DNA of 64,000 bases from Pseudomonas sp. RSB 5.4 (GCF_037126175.1 NZ_CP146986.1:4774501-4838500); one strand, 5' to 3'; positions 19,475-29,181 are shown, counted from the first letter of the stretch. Numbers and translations are program-made. The notes: generated from the letters alone by a model not told the origin.

Positions 19475-19563
19475 CTGTGGGAGCGGGCTTGCTCGCGAAG
19501 GCGGTCTATCAGCACCACAAATGCTGAATGACCCAACGCCTTCGCGAGCAAGCCCGCTCCCAC
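19475..19563. repeat. REP/BIME inverted pair
   Basis: Arms TGTGGGAGCGGGCTTGCTCG and its complement at 19475-19503 and 19537-19563, between two convergent genes. Confidence 0.93.
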
Positions 19564-19593
19564 ATTGGATCTCTGGGTGGCTGAAATTCTGGA

Positions 19594-20583
19594 TCAGGCA
19601 GAGATGATTCGGTTCTTGCCCTGACGCTTGGCCTCATACATTGCCGCATCCGCCCGGGCGAACAGGCTGTCGAGGCTTTGGTCTTCGTCCTTCAGGCTGG
19701 TCAATCCCTGGCTGACGGTGATGCTGAAGGTCTGGCCGTCGATATTGAAGCCCAACCGCTGAATCTCCTGCTGCAGCCGCTCGGCCACCTGCATCGCCAT
19801 GTCCGGTGCGCAAGCGGGGAACACGGCGGCGAACTCCTCGCCGCCGATACGTCCGAACAGATCGCCGCGGCGTAACGACCCGCGCCCGCACTCGGCGATG
19901 CGCTGCAGCACATTGTCACCTTCCGGATGGCCGTAGCTGTCGTTGATCAGCTTGAAGTCATCGATATCCAGCAGCAGAAAGGCTAGAGGCGCACCTTGCA
20001 GGCGCGCCTCTTCGAACTCGCGGTTGGCGCATTCGAAGAAATGGCGGCGGTTGCTGCTCTGGGTCAGCACGTCAGTGGTGGCCAGCCGTTGCAGCTCGGT
20101 TTCCATGTGCTTTTTGTCAGTGATGTCCTCGGCGATACCGACGATGATCACCGGTTGCCCAGGCTCATCCTGACGGTTGATGAAGCACTTGTCGCTGAGC
20201 CAACGGACTTGGCCGTCGGCGGCGATGATCCGGTATTCGCGGTCTTCCACTGCGCCTTTGTGCAGCACTTCGGCAAGGCTGCGTTCGGCGTAATCCAGAT
20301 CGTCGGGGTAGATGCTGTCGCGCCACTGGTTGTAGTCGGCCAGCAACAGGCCTGCGGAGCGGCCGAAAATCCGCTCGTAGGCCGGGCTGACATACAGCAC
20401 CTGACGGGTTTCCCAATTGAAGGCCCAGAGTACCGCGTTGACGCTCACCAGCAGCGAGCTGAACAGCTGTTCGCGTTCGCTCAGGCGCGCCACTTCACCT
20501 TGGGCGTGCATCAATGCCATCAGGGTTTGCGCGGCTTCGGGCCACTGCGGGAGGGATGAGTCTTTTTGATTGTTGTTGACCAT
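19594..20583 (-). CDS. PAS-GGDEF diguanylate cyclase
   Basis: A 329-residue soluble protein. A PAS domain (about 40-160) includes LWAFNWETRQVLYVSPAYERIFG and a C-terminal PAC segment (VIIVGIAEDITDKKH). The GGDEF domain (about 165-325) has an intact GGEEF active site and an inhibitory RxxD site (RRGD) five residues before it, so it should make c-di-GMP with product feedback. The ATG at 20583 is preferred; an in-frame GTG lies two codons upstream. Monocistronic. Its product could influence PgaCD nearby, but that link is inference. Confidence 0.93.
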   Translation of the reverse strand: MVNNNQKDSSLPQWPEAAQTLMALMHAQGEVARLSEREQLFSSLLVSVNAVLWAFNWETRQVLYVSPAYERIFGRSAGLLLADYNQWRDSIYPDDLDYAERSLAEVLHKGAVEDREYRIIAADGQVRWLSDKCFINRQDEPGQPVIIVGIAEDITDKKHMETELQRLATTDVLTQSSNRRHFFECANREFEEARLQGAPLAFLLLDIDDFKLINDSYGHPEGDNVLQRIAECGRGSLRRGDLFGRIGGEEFAAVFPACAPDMAMQVAERLQQEIQRLGFNIDGQTFSITVSQGLTSLKDEDQSLDSLFARADAAMYEAKRQGKNRIISA

Positions 20584-20696
20584 CGGCACTTATCTCAAAG
20601 GGCGTGCCGCAATATCGACAACGGCCACAGTACTGCCCGCCGGGGTGGCGAAGTGTCTTTGAGATAGGGGATTGTTGGCTTAGTTCCGCGCTTTTG

Positions 20697-20816
20697 TGGC
20701 GAGGGAGCTTGCTCCCGCCGGGCGGTAGGAACGACGCGTTTTGTCTGTCAAAACGCGTCGCCTGATCTACGACTGCTGCGCAGTCGATCGGGAATGAATA
20801 CCCTCACCACAGGGGA
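20697..20816. repeat. Degenerate REP pair, GAGGGAGCTTGCTCCC family
   Basis: TGGCGAGGGAGCTTGCTCCC begins at 20697 and a partial opposite end (CCTCACCACAGGGG) lies near 20805-20816. Between them is a separate inverted repeat of GACGCGTTTT (20732-20761). It is less symmetrical than the related copies at 24091 and 61311. Confidence 0.6.
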
Positions 20817-20830
20817 CTCATTCACCGCAG

Positions 20831-22015
20831 TCAGACTGCGGCGGGGCGTAACGAGTAGGTTTTCAACTGGTCGGCGAATTCACGCAGGGACTGGATGCCG
20901 CTGGCCTCGGCCTCGTGCACCCATTCCTTGATGGCGGCGAGCATGTCGTGGCCATTGGCGCTGGTCTTGACCCAGATCTGCTGCAGGGCCAGGCGTTTTT
21001 CATAAATGACCTTCAGCGCCTGGCTGTGCTCGAGCATGTTCTGGATGCGCAAGTGATGACGATCTTCCAGCAGGCTGGTTTCCCGTGACAGCAGGCGTTT
21101 GGCCCGATGGAATTGATGGCGTACCGAATGATCGACCTTGTCCAGCTCCTGCTTGACCAGTGGGCCGATCACCAATTTGCGGTACTGGGCCATGATCTGA
21201 AACCGGTTGTTGAGGATCGCCATGGCGGTGTCCATGTCCAGACTGCCCTTGCCTTCGACACGGTGGGCAATCGGTGCCACGCGCTGCACCTTGGCCAGAC
21301 CGAAGAAGCTGAAGACCTTGATCCATGCCCAGCCGAGGTCGAACTCCCACTTCTTCACCGACAGCTTGGCCGAGTTGGGGTAGGTGTGATGGTTGTTGTG
21401 CAGTTCTTCGCCACCGATCAGGATGCCCCATGGCACCAGATTGGTTGCCGCATCGCGGCATTCGAAGTTGCGATAGCCAATGGCATGGCCGAGACCGTTG
21501 ACCACGCCGGCCGCCCAGACCGGGATCCACATCATCTGGATCGCCCAGATGGTGATGCCGATGGTGCCGAACAGCAGCAGGTCGATGACGCCCATGATGG
21601 CGACGCCGAGCAGCGGATAGCGGCTGTAGACGTTGCGTTCGATCCAGTCTTCGGGGCAGTTCTTGCCGTAGATGCGCAGGGTCTCCGGGTTCTCGGCTTC
21701 GGCGCGATACAGCTCGGCGCCTTTGCGCAGCACGGTGGACAGGCCCTTGATGACCGGACTGTGCGGGTCATCTTCGGTTTCGCATTTGGCGTGGTGTTTG
21801 CGGTGGATGGCGGTCCACTCGCGGGTGTTCTGCGCCGTGGTCAGCCACAGCCAGAAGCGGAAAAAGTGTTTCAGACCGGCGTTCAGCTCAAGCGAACGGT
21901 GGGCCGAGTAACGGTGCAGATAGACCGTGACGGCGACAATTGTCACATGGGTCATCAGCAGGGTGACCGCGACCAGTGACCAGGCCGACAAGCCAAGAAA
22001 ACCTTCGTACCACAT
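20831..22015 (-). CDS. desA: Delta-9 type fatty acid desaturase (DesA-like)
   Basis: A 394-residue integral-membrane di-iron desaturase. Histidine boxes are HRYSAHRS (His34/His39), HRKHH (His71-His75) and HNNHH. Four to six hydrophobic segments lie before residue 210. An additional coiled C-terminal region of about 150 residues is also present. This layout and the divergent GGDEF/EAL gene match P. aeruginosa PA0286 (desA) and PA0285. It introduces a double bond into membrane phospholipid acyl chains. The promoter lies in the 146 bases shared with the divergent gene. Confidence 0.9.
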   Translation of the reverse strand: MWYEGFLGLSAWSLVAVTLLMTHVTIVAVTVYLHRYSAHRSLELNAGLKHFFRFWLWLTTAQNTREWTAIHRKHHAKCETEDDPHSPVIKGLSTVLRKGAELYRAEAENPETLRIYGKNCPEDWIERNVYSRYPLLGVAIMGVIDLLLFGTIGITIWAIQMMWIPVWAAGVVNGLGHAIGYRNFECRDAATNLVPWGILIGGEELHNNHHTYPNSAKLSVKKWEFDLGWAWIKVFSFFGLAKVQRVAPIAHRVEGKGSLDMDTAMAILNNRFQIMAQYRKLVIGPLVKQELDKVDHSVRHQFHRAKRLLSRETSLLEDRHHLRIQNMLEHSQALKVIYEKRLALQQIWVKTSANGHDMLAAIKEWVHEAEASGIQSLREFADQLKTYSLRPAAV

Positions 22016-22161
22016 AGGCTATAGGGCCCTCGATAAAGATAAAAACAGCCGTTGCATTATCACCAAGCACACAGATAAAACCAGTCGCCCTTTCAGATAA
22101 GAGTCGCTGGATGTTTCTTGACCTATAATTCCAACCTTTTTGTAGGGACATGGACAGCCGA

Positions 22162-24081
22162 ATGTCTGCCACTTATCGCGATGCCTTGCGTGCAGCGCTG
22201 CTCTACCTGTTGCTTGCTGTGGTCTGGCTGCAGGGAACTGGTTACTTATTGAACAGTTTCTTTGATGAGTCTGTCGATCTGCAGCGATGGCAACTGATCA
22301 ACGGTTACGTCTGGGCTGCCGTCAGCGCTGGCTTGATTTTCCTGGCACGGGCCAGATTGTGCGAATTTCTCGGCATTGGTGCGCGGCTACGCGAGCGTCA
22401 GTCTGACCGTGAACGCTTGCGTCAGGCGGCAGCCGTGTTCGATTGCACCCGCGAAGGGGTGCTGGTCACCAACCGTCAGGGCCTGATCGTGCACGTCAAC
22501 CGTGCGTTCATGGAAATCACCGGCTACCAGTACGACGAAGTTCTCGGCCATCAGCCAAGCCTGTTCAAGTCCGGCCACCATCCGCCGGGCTTTTACCAGG
22601 CGATGTTCGCCACGCTGGAGAGCGAGGGCGAATGGAGCGGTGAGATCTGGAACCGGCGCAAGAGCGGCGAGATTTATCCACAGTGGCAGACCATCCGCGT
22701 GATTCACGATGATCAGGGCCGCCTCAGTCACTACGTGGCAGTGTTTTCCGACATCAGTGCGATCAAGGACTCCGAACACGAACTCAAGCACCTTGCCCAC
22801 CACGACCCGCTGACCGATCTGCCCAATCGTCTGTTGTTCAGCGACCGCGCCGAGCAGGCGCTGGCGTCGGCGCAGATCCACAAACGTGGCTGCGCCCTGC
22901 TGCTGATCGATCTGGATCACTTCAAGATGATCAATGACAGCCTCGGGCACAACGTTGGGGATCGCCTGCTAAAAGCGGTGTCGGCGCGCCTGCAGGAACT
23001 GTTTGGCCCGGGGATTACCCTGGCGCGGCTTGGCGGTGACGAGTTCGCGGTGCTGGCGGAGAGTTGTCCACAGTTGGTTCAGGCGGCGGCGCTGGCCCAA
23101 CGCATTCTCGATGCGCTCAAGGAGCGGTTCTGCATCGATCGGCATGAGCTGTTCATCAACGCCAGTATCGGTATCAGCCTGTTCCCCAGCGATGCATTGA
23201 GTGCCGATCAGTTGCTGCGCAATGCCGACGCCGCGCTGTTCAAGGCCAAGAGCAGCGGGCGTAACGGCTACGCGCTGTATACCGAAGAGTTGACCGCGCA
23301 TGCGCAGCAACGGGTCGAGATTGCCTTCGAGCTGCGTCGCGCGCTGGAGCAGCAGGAGCTGCGCGTCTATTACCAACCGGTTCACGATTTGCACAGCAGT
23401 CGGCTGATCGGCGTCGAAGCGCTGGTGCGCTGGGAGCATCCGCAGCGCGGTCTGGTGTCGCCGGCGGAATTCATCCCGATTGCCGAACGCACCGGGCTGA
23501 TTGCCGAAATCGACGCCTGGGTGATGCGCCAGGCGTGTTCGCAGATGTGCCAATGGCAGCAGGCCGGGGTGGTGTTGTCGTTTGTGGCGGTGAATGTGTC
23601 GTCGCGCCTGTTTGCCCGGCGTGAGCTGTACCAGCAGGTGGCGCAGGTGCTGCACGAGACCGGGCTGGATCCGGCGTATCTGGAACTGGAAGTCACCGAA
23701 AGCGCGGTGATGGATGACCCGGAAGTGGCGCTGGAGCAGATGCATCGTCTGCGTGAGTTGGGTATTCGCCTGGCGATTGATGACTTTGGCACCGGGTACT
23801 CGTCGCTGCTGCGGCTCAAGCGCCTGCCGGTGCAGAAGTTGAAGATCGATCAGGGTTTCGTCGCCGGTCTGCCGTGGGACGAGGATGATGCGGCGATCGT
23901 CCGGGTGATCATCGCCCTGGCTCGCAGCATGGGCATGCAGGTGCATGCCGAAGGCATCGAGCAGGCCGAGCAGGCGGCGTTTCTGCTGGAGCAGGAATGT
24001 GATCTGGGGCAGGGTTACTGGTTTGGGCGGCCGGTGCCGGCGGGGGAGATTGATTGGGCGCGGGCACCGATTATTGGTTGA
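22162..24081 (+). CDS. Membrane-bound PAS-GGDEF-EAL c-di-GMP protein
   Basis: A 639-residue protein: two N-terminal membrane segments (about 10-30 and 45-65), a PAS/PAC sensor (about 85-205, TREGVLVTNRQGLIVHVNRAF), a GGDEF domain (RLGGDEFAVLAE, no RxxD inhibitory site) and an EAL domain from about 385. The EAL domain keeps EALVRW, NVSSRL, ESAVMDD, DDFGTGYSSL and LKIDQGFV, so phosphodiesterase activity is expected. The start at 22162 is chosen because the ATG at 22150 is one base from the AGGGA element; 22150 remains possible. Orthologous in position to PA0285. Confidence 0.9.
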   Translation: MSATYRDALRAALLYLLLAVVWLQGTGYLLNSFFDESVDLQRWQLINGYVWAAVSAGLIFLARARLCEFLGIGARLRERQSDRERLRQAAAVFDCTREGVLVTNRQGLIVHVNRAFMEITGYQYDEVLGHQPSLFKSGHHPPGFYQAMFATLESEGEWSGEIWNRRKSGEIYPQWQTIRVIHDDQGRLSHYVAVFSDISAIKDSEHELKHLAHHDPLTDLPNRLLFSDRAEQALASAQIHKRGCALLLIDLDHFKMINDSLGHNVGDRLLKAVSARLQELFGPGITLARLGGDEFAVLAESCPQLVQAAALAQRILDALKERFCIDRHELFINASIGISLFPSDALSADQLLRNADAALFKAKSSGRNGYALYTEELTAHAQQRVEIAFELRRALEQQELRVYYQPVHDLHSSRLIGVEALVRWEHPQRGLVSPAEFIPIAERTGLIAEIDAWVMRQACSQMCQWQQAGVVLSFVAVNVSSRLFARRELYQQVAQVLHETGLDPAYLELEVTESAVMDDPEVALEQMHRLRELGIRLAIDDFGTGYSSLLRLKRLPVQKLKIDQGFVAGLPWDEDDAAIVRVIIALARSMGMQVHAEGIEQAEQAAFLLEQECDLGQGYWFGRPVPAGEIDWARAPIIG

Positions 24082-24090
24082 GTCCGATTC

Positions 24091-24186
24091 TGTGGCGAGG
24101 GAGCTTGCTCCCGCTGGACTGCGTAGCAGGCCCAAAAAAACGGCGAGCGCTGCGCACTCGAGCGGGAGCAAGCTCCCTCGCCACAG
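24091..24186. repeat. REP/BIME inverted pair, GAGGGAGCTTGCTCCC family
   Basis: Outer arms TGTGGCGAGGGAGCTTGCTC and its complement enclose a poor inner stem. It lies ten bases after the stop of the GGDEF/EAL gene. Confidence 0.9.
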
Positions 24187-24264
24187 GGGGGGCGGTGTTC
24201 TTTCGTAGCGGGAACACCGCGCAAACCCTTGCTCCGTCAGATAATGTTTTCCAGTTATATAAAC

Positions 24265-24289
24265 ATTCTTAAATAGTCTTTTTAAGAAT
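24265..24289 (+). promoter_or_regulatory. Inverted repeat in the oscA promoter region
   Basis: A perfect nine-base inverted repeat ATTCTTAAA / TTTAAGAAT with a seven-base spacer. Its right arm would overlap a -35 element (TTTAAG at 24281) that is 17 bases from a -10-like TATATT at 24304. An activator-type site for a sulfur regulator such as CysB is a reasonable guess. The promoter assignment is inference. Confidence 0.5.
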
Positions 24290-24371
24290 ATCTGCGCCTC
24301 TCTTATATTGCTCCCACGCCGAACGCAGTGCCGCCCACTGCCAGGCATTTCCCATTCAAAGGAGCAGCACC

Positions 24372-24554
24372 ATGAGCGCATCCCTTCGCAGCGTTGACGG
24401 TCAGGACGAAACCACCATTTTGCGTGAGATCCAGAGCGCACTGCGCGATCTGCGATTTGGCGCGGTGGAGATCACTGTGCACAACGCTCAAGTCGTGCAG
24501 ATCGAACGCAAAGAGAAATTCCGTTTGCAGCAGCCGGGTAACAAGCCGAGCTGA
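24372..24554 (+). CDS. oscA: Sulfur-starvation response protein OscA
   Basis: A 60-residue soluble protein of the DUF2292 type, ending in a basic tail. Known OscA of Pseudomonas is a small protein encoded just before sbp and needed under sulfur limitation and chromate stress; size, position and sequence character agree. It has no cysteine and no methionine except the start. The ATG follows AAAGGAGCAGCACC, a strong Shine-Dalgarno. A hairpin separates it from sbp. Confidence 0.9.
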   Translation: MSASLRSVDGQDETTILREIQSALRDLRFGAVEITVHNAQVVQIERKEKFRLQQPGNKPS

Positions 24555-24623
24555 AAAAGATCGCAGCCTGCGCCAGCTTTTGCAGGGGGCTGTGCGCAAG
24601 CGCTGGCGCAGGCGGCGATCTTT
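24555..24623. repeat. Long imperfect hairpin between oscA and sbp
   Basis: Arms AAAGATCGCAGCCTGCGCCA and GGCGCAGGCGGCGATCTTT enclose a 24-base loop with a smaller internal stem. It resembles the GATCGCAGCC repeat family at 53709 and 56555. It could act as a partial terminator, so that oscA is expressed above sbp. Confidence 0.7.
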
Positions 24624-24690
24624 GAATGAGCACCCGATTCCAGCAACACATAAGAAAAAGCCACCACCAAGAATTCCAGGAGCTTTCACC

Positions 24691-25704
24691 ATGTCGTCGA
24701 TTCGCCGTTACGCTTTGGCCGCGCTGGCCAGTGCTGTGTTTGCCGGTTCCGCGGTTGCCAAGGATTACGAACTGCTCAATGTGTCGTACGACCCGACGCG
24801 CGAGCTGTATCAGGACTACAACGCCGAATTCATCAAGTTCTGGCAGAAGGATCATGCCGGCGACACCGTGAAAATACAGCAATCCCACGGTGGTTCGGGC
24901 AAGCAGGGCCGGGCGGTGATTGACGGTCTGCGTGCCGACGTCGTGACCCTGGCCCTGGCCGGCGACATCGACGAAATCGCCAAGCTCGGCAAGACCCTGC
25001 CGGCCGACTGGCAGAAGCGTCTGCCGGATGCCAGCACCCCGTACACCTCGACCATCGTGTTCCTGGTGCGCAAGGGCAACCCGAAAGGCATCAAGGACTG
25101 GGGCGACCTGGTCAAGAACGACGTCTCGGTGATTACCCCGAACCCGAAAACCTCCGGTGGTGCACGCTGGAACTTCCTCGCCGCGTGGGCCTATGGCCTG
25201 AAAGCCAACGGCGGCAACGAAGAAAAAGCCAAAGAATATGTACAGACCCTGTTCAAGCATGTGCCGGTATTGGACACCGGTGCTCGCGGCTCGACCATCA
25301 CCTTCGTCAACAACGGTCAGGGTGACGTGTTGCTGGCCTGGGAAAACGAAGCGTTCCTGGCGCTGAAGGAAGACGGCGGCGCCGACAAGTTCGACATCGT
25401 CGTGCCGTCGCTGTCGATCCTTGCCGAGCCACCGGTGGCCGTGGTCGACAAGAACGCCGAGAAGAAGGGCAACGAGCAGATCGCCGAAGCCTATCTCAAG
25501 CACCTGTACAGCCCGGCCGGTCAGGAGATCGCGGCGAAGAACTTCTACCGTCCGCGTGACAAGGACGTGGCGGCGAAGTACGCCCAACAGTTCCCTAAAC
25601 TGGAACTGGTGACCATCGACAAGGACTTCGGCGGCTGGAAATCCGCGCAGCCGAAATTCTTCAACGACGGTGGCGTGTTCGACCAGATCTATCAGGCGCA
25701 GTAA
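24691..25704 (+). CDS. sbp: Periplasmic sulfate-binding protein Sbp
   Basis: A 337-residue protein with a signal peptide cleaved near [10 protein letters not shown] (residue 23). Mature motifs are those of Sbp/Cys[23 protein letters not shown] (sulfate-binding loop), [16 protein letters not shown] and [12 protein letters not shown]. The whole protein has no cysteine and no methionine after the start, as known for sulfate-starvation proteins. The ATG has CCAGGAG eight bases upstream. It feeds the CysTWA transporter encoded next, after a REP pair. Confidence 0.96.
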   Translation: MSSIRRYALAALASAVFAGSAVAKDYELLNVSYDPTRELYQDYNAEFIKFWQKDHAGDTVKIQQSHGGSGKQGRAVIDGLRADVVTLALAGDIDEIAKLGKTLPADWQKRLPDASTPYTSTIVFLVRKGNPKGIKDWGDLVKNDVSVITPNPKTSGGARWNFLAAWAYGLKANGGNEEKAKEYVQTLFKHVPVLDTGARGSTITFVNNGQGDVLLAWENEAFLALKEDGGADKFDIVVPSLSILAEPPVAVVDKNAEKKGNEQIAEAYLKHLYSPAGQEIAAKNFYRPRDKDVAAKYAQQFPKLELVTIDKDFGGWKSAQPKFFNDGGVFDQIYQAQ

Positions 25705-25748
25705 TCTGACTTTAGCCACACTACGAGCCTGATGCTCAGGCGCGGAAA

Positions 25749-25839
25749 ATGTGGGAGCGGGCTTGCTCGCGAAGGCGGAGTGTCAGACGACCTGAAGTTG
25801 ACTGATACTCCCTCTTCGCGAGCAAGCCCGCTCCCACAT
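25749..25839. repeat. REP/BIME inverted pair between sbp and cysT
   Basis: Arms TGTGGGAGCGGGCTTGCTCG and complement at both ends. An intra-operon position may let the abundant binding protein be expressed above the membrane components. Confidence 0.92.
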
Positions 25840-25878
25840 TGATGCGTTCAGCGGAATGCTTTTTAACCAAGGACTTTT

Positions 25879-26697
25879 ATGTCGCGTCGTATCTCCCCCG
25901 TCATACCCGGCTTCGGGCTGACGCTGGGCTACACCTTGGTGTACCTCAGCCTGATTGTGCTTATCCCGCTGGCGGCGATGTTCGTCCACGCCGCGCAACT
26001 CACCTGGGATCAGTTCTGGACGATCATCACCGCGCCGCGCGTGCTCGCCGCCTTGAAGCTGAGCTTTGGCACGGCGCTGTGTGCCGCGATCATCAACGGC
26101 ATCATCGGTACGCTGCTGGCCTGGGTGCTGGTGCGCTACACGTTCCCGGGACGCAAGGTGATCGACGCGATGATCGACCTGCCGTTCGCCTTGCCGACGG
26201 CGGTGGCCGGTATCGCCCTGACCGCGCTGTACACCCCGACCGGTCTGGTCGGCCAGTTCGCCGCCGACCTCGGTTTCAAAATTGCCTACACCCCACTGGG
26301 CATCACCCTCGCGCTGACTTTCGTCACCCTGCCGTTCGTGGTGCGCACGGTGCAGCCGGTACTGGCTGACATTCCCCGTGAAGTCGAAGAAGCCGCTGCC
26401 TGCCTCGGTGCCAAACCGTTGCAGGTGTTCCGTCATATTCTGGTGCCGGCGCTGTTGCCCGCGTGGCTGACCGGTTTTGCCCTGGCATTCGCTCGGGGTG
26501 TCGGCGAGTACGGTTCGGTGATTTTCATTGCCGGCAACATGCCGATGAAAACCGAGATCCTGCCGCTGCTGATCATGGTCAAACTCGACCAGTACGATTA
26601 CACCGGCGCCACTTCCATCGGCGTGCTGATGCTGGTGGTTTCCTTCGTCCTGTTGCTGCTGATCAACCTGCTGCAGCGGCGCATCGAAACCCCATAA
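25879..26697 (+). CDS. cysT: Sulfate/thiosulfate ABC transporter permease CysT
   Basis: A 272-residue inner-membrane protein with six predicted helices. The EAA loop that contacts the ATPase is EEAAACLGAKPLQVFRHILVP (about 168-188). YTPTGLVGQ and ARGVGEYGSVIFIAGNMPMKTEI are characteristic of CysT (CysU). The start follows AAGGAC by seven bases. It is separated from cysW by 12 bases. Confidence 0.96.
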   Translation: MSRRISPVIPGFGLTLGYTLVYLSLIVLIPLAAMFVHAAQLTWDQFWTIITAPRVLAALKLSFGTALCAAIINGIIGTLLAWVLVRYTFPGRKVIDAMIDLPFALPTAVAGIALTALYTPTGLVGQFAADLGFKIAYTPLGITLALTFVTLPFVVRTVQPVLADIPREVEEAAACLGAKPLQVFRHILVPALLPAWLTGFALAFARGVGEYGSVIFIAGNMPMKTEILPLLIMVKLDQYDYTGATSIGVLMLVVSFVLLLLINLLQRRIETP

Positions 26698-26709
26698 GGA
26701 GGCGCGAAA

Positions 26710-27582
26710 ATGTCCCAATCGTCTATTGCGGCCGCGTCCTCGGCCAACGCTGCACGCCGTGGCAGTGCTACGTCACGGCGCGTGCTGATCGGTCTCGGCT
26801 GGCTGATCTTTTTCCTGTTTCTGGTGTTGCCGCTGTTCATCGTGGTGTCGCAGGGTTTGAAGAACGGCCTCGGCGCGTTCTTCACCGCGATCTTTGAACC
26901 GGACGCCTTGTCGGCGCTGAAACTCACAGTGATCGCCGTGCTGATCTCGGTGCCGCTGAACCTGGTGTTCGGGGTCAGCGCCGCGTGGTGCGTGAGCAAG
27001 TATTCGTTCCGTGGCAAGAGCATGCTGGTGACGCTGATCGACCTGCCGTTCTCGGTGTCGCCGGTGATCGCCGGTCTGGTCTACGTGTTGATGTTCGGCG
27101 CTCAGGGCCTGTTCGGGCCGTGGCTGCAGGATCACGATATCCAGATCGTCTTCGCCCTGCCGGGCATTGTGCTGGCGACGATCTTCGTTACCGTGCCGTT
27201 CGTGGCCCGTGAGCTGATTCCGCTGATGCAGGAACAAGGCACGCAGGAAGAAGAAGCCGCGCGGCTGCTCGGCGCCAATGGCTGGCAGATGTTCTGGCAT
27301 GTCACCGTCCCCAACATCAAGTGGGGCCTGATCTATGGCGTGGTGCTGTGTACCGCGCGGGCCATGGGTGAATTCGGTGCGGTGTCGGTGGTCTCCGGGC
27401 ACATTCGCGGGGTGACCAACACCTTGCCGCTGCACGTCGAGATCCTCTACAACGAATACAACCACGTGGCCGCGTTCGCCGTGGCGAGCCTGTTGCTGAT
27501 CCTGGCGCTCTTCATCCTGCTGCTCAAGCAGTGGAGCGAAAACCGTATCAACCGCCTGCGCGCCAGCGCCGCGGAGGAATAA
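26710..27582 (+). CDS. cysW: Sulfate/thiosulfate ABC transporter permease CysW
   Basis: A 290-residue partner permease with an N-terminal cytoplasmic extension of about 25 residues and six predicted helices. The EAA loop is [43 protein letters not shown] is the CysW-type C-terminal signature. The start has AAGGAGGCG upstream. It lies three bases from cysA, so the genes form one transcription unit. Confidence 0.96.
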   Translation: MSQSSIAAASSANAARRGSATSRRVLIGLGWLIFFLFLVLPLFIVVSQGLKNGLGAFFTAIFEPDALSALKLTVIAVLISVPLNLVFGVSAAWCVSKYSFRGKSMLVTLIDLPFSVSPVIAGLVYVLMFGAQGLFGPWLQDHDIQIVFALPGIVLATIFVTVPFVARELIPLMQEQGTQEEEAARLLGANGWQMFWHVTVPNIKWGLIYGVVLCTARAMGEFGAVSVVSGHIRGVTNTLPLHVEILYNEYNHVAAFAVASLLLILALFILLLKQWSENRINRLRASAAEE

Positions 27583-27585
27583 TTC

Positions 27586-28575
27586 ATGTCGATCGAAGTG
27601 CGTAACGTCAGCAAGAATTTCAATGCGTTCAAGGCGCTGGACAACATCAGCCTGGACATCCACAGCGGTGAACTGGTGGCGCTGCTCGGCCCGTCCGGCT
27701 GCGGCAAGACCACGCTGTTACGGATCATCGCCGGCCTGGAAACCCCGGATCAGGGCAACATCGTGTTTCACGGCGAAGACGTCTCCGGCCACGACGTACG
27801 TGATCGCAACGTCGGTTTCGTGTTCCAGCACTACGCCTTGTTCCGGCATATGACGGTGTTCGACAACGTCGCGTTCGGCCTGCGCATGAAACCGAAAAAC
27901 CAGCGCCCGAGCGAAAGCCAGATCGCGACCAAGGTTCACGAACTGCTGAACATGGTGCAACTGGACTGGCTGGCGGATCGCTACCCGGAGCAACTGTCCG
28001 GCGGTCAGCGTCAGCGTATCGCCCTGGCCCGTGCCTTGGCGGTGGAACCGAAAGTGCTGCTGCTCGACGAACCGTTCGGCGCGCTCGACGCCAAGGTGCG
28101 TAAAGAGCTGCGCCGCTGGCTCGCACGCCTGCACGAAGACATCAACCTGACCTCGGTATTCGTGACCCACGACCAGGAAGAAGCGATGGAAGTCGCCGAC
28201 CGTATCGTGGTGATGAACAAGGGCGTGATCGAGCAGATCGGCTCGCCGGGCGACGTCTACGAAAACCCGGCCAGCGATTTCGTTTATCACTTCCTCGGTG
28301 ATTCGAACCGCTTGCTGCTCAGCGACGACAACCATGTGCTGTTCCGTCCGCACGAAGTGTCGTTGTCCAAGCATGAGCTGGAAGATCACCACGCCGCTGA
28401 AGTGCGTGATATTCGCCCGTTGGGTGCGACCACGCGAGTGACGTTGAAGGTGGAAGGGCAGACCGATCTGATCGAGGCCGAAGTGGTGAAAGACCACGAC
28501 AGCCTGATTGGTCTGGCCAAGGGTGAAACGCTGTTCTTCAAGCCGAAGGTCTGGCAGAAAGTCGCCAGTCTTTAA
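27586..28575 (+). CDS. cysA: Sulfate/thiosulfate ABC transporter ATPase CysA
   Basis: A 329-residue ATP-binding subunit: Walker A GPSGCGKT (residues 35-42), Q-loop FVFQHYALF, signature [15 protein letters not shown], Walker [16 protein letters not shown], and switch His in [18 protein letters not shown]-terminal TOBE-like regulatory domain (about 240-329) is present, as in CysA. Last gene of sbp-cysTWA. It hydrolyses ATP to drive sulfate import. Confidence 0.96.
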   Translation: MSIEVRNVSKNFNAFKALDNISLDIHSGELVALLGPSGCGKTTLLRIIAGLETPDQGNIVFHGEDVSGHDVRDRNVGFVFQHYALFRHMTVFDNVAFGLRMKPKNQRPSESQIATKVHELLNMVQLDWLADRYPEQLSGGQRQRIALARALAVEPKVLLLDEPFGALDAKVRKELRRWLARLHEDINLTSVFVTHDQEEAMEVADRIVVMNKGVIEQIGSPGDVYENPASDFVYHFLGDSNRLLLSDDNHVLFRPHEVSLSKHELEDHHAAEVRDIRPLGATTRVTLKVEGQTDLIEAEVVKDHDSLIGLAKGETLFFKPKVWQKVASL

Positions 28576-28583
28576 GATCAAAA

Positions 28584-28654
28584 GCTTCGCGAGCAGGCTC
28601 GCTCCCACCTTTGGAATGCATTCCATTGTGGGAGCGGGCTTGCTCGCGAAAGCG
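28584..28654. repeat. REP/BIME inverted pair
   Basis: Arms CTTCGCGAGCAGGCTCGCTC and GGGAGCGGGCTTGCTCGCGA lie between the convergent cysA and the Mpo1-like gene. Confidence 0.92.
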
Positions 28655-28656
28655 GC

Positions 28657-29181
28657 CTATACAGCCGCGCGATTCGGATTGACCCGCACCACCCCCGCCC
28701 GCGCCTCGATCTGCTCTTTCAACTCATGGCGCATGCCGAGCAGGAAAGCCACTTCCGCCACTACAAACAACGGCCCGACGATCAACCCGCTCACGTCATC
28801 GACAAACGCCGGTTTGCGCCCCTCGTAGTGGTGCCCGACAAACTGGATCACCCAGCCAATCACAAACATCGCCAGCCCACTGCTCAGCCAGACCATGGTG
28901 CTCTGCTGCGCCAGCGTGTGCCCGGCCCAGACCGACAGGCCCATCAGCACCGTCATCAACACGCCGAGTTTCACTTCCAGGCGCAGGTAGAACCACGCCG
29001 ACGCCAGTGCCAGCAGCACCGCCGGCGATAGCCACAAGCCGCCCAGCGACCACTCTGGTCGCGACAACAACACCGCCACCGCCACCACGATCAGCGGAAT
29101 GCCGATAAAGTGGCTGGCGATGTTGCGCGGGTCGCGGTGGTAGGCGGCGTATTGACTGAGATGGTCGACGAGGCTTTTCAT
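28657..29181 (-). CDS. Mpo1-like (DUF962) membrane protein
   Basis: A 174-residue protein with four predicted membrane helices. The opening YAAYHRDPRNIASHFIGIPL and the later VIQFVGHHYEGRKPA are the hallmark His-containing motifs of the DUF962/Mpo1 family. The yeast member is a dioxygenase in phytosphingosine degradation; bacterial members have no assigned substrate. The ATG at 29181 has GGAGGAAC six bases upstream, so the longer frame is rejected. Divergent from the Crp-type regulator. Confidence 0.88.
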   Translation of the reverse strand: MKSLVDHLSQYAAYHRDPRNIASHFIGIPLIVVAVAVLLSRPEWSLGGLWLSPAVLLALASAWFYLRLEVKLGVLMTVLMGLSVWAGHTLAQQSTMVWLSSGLAMFVIGWVIQFVGHHYEGRKPAFVDDVSGLIVGPLFVVAEVAFLLGMRHELKEQIEARAGVVRVNPNRAAV

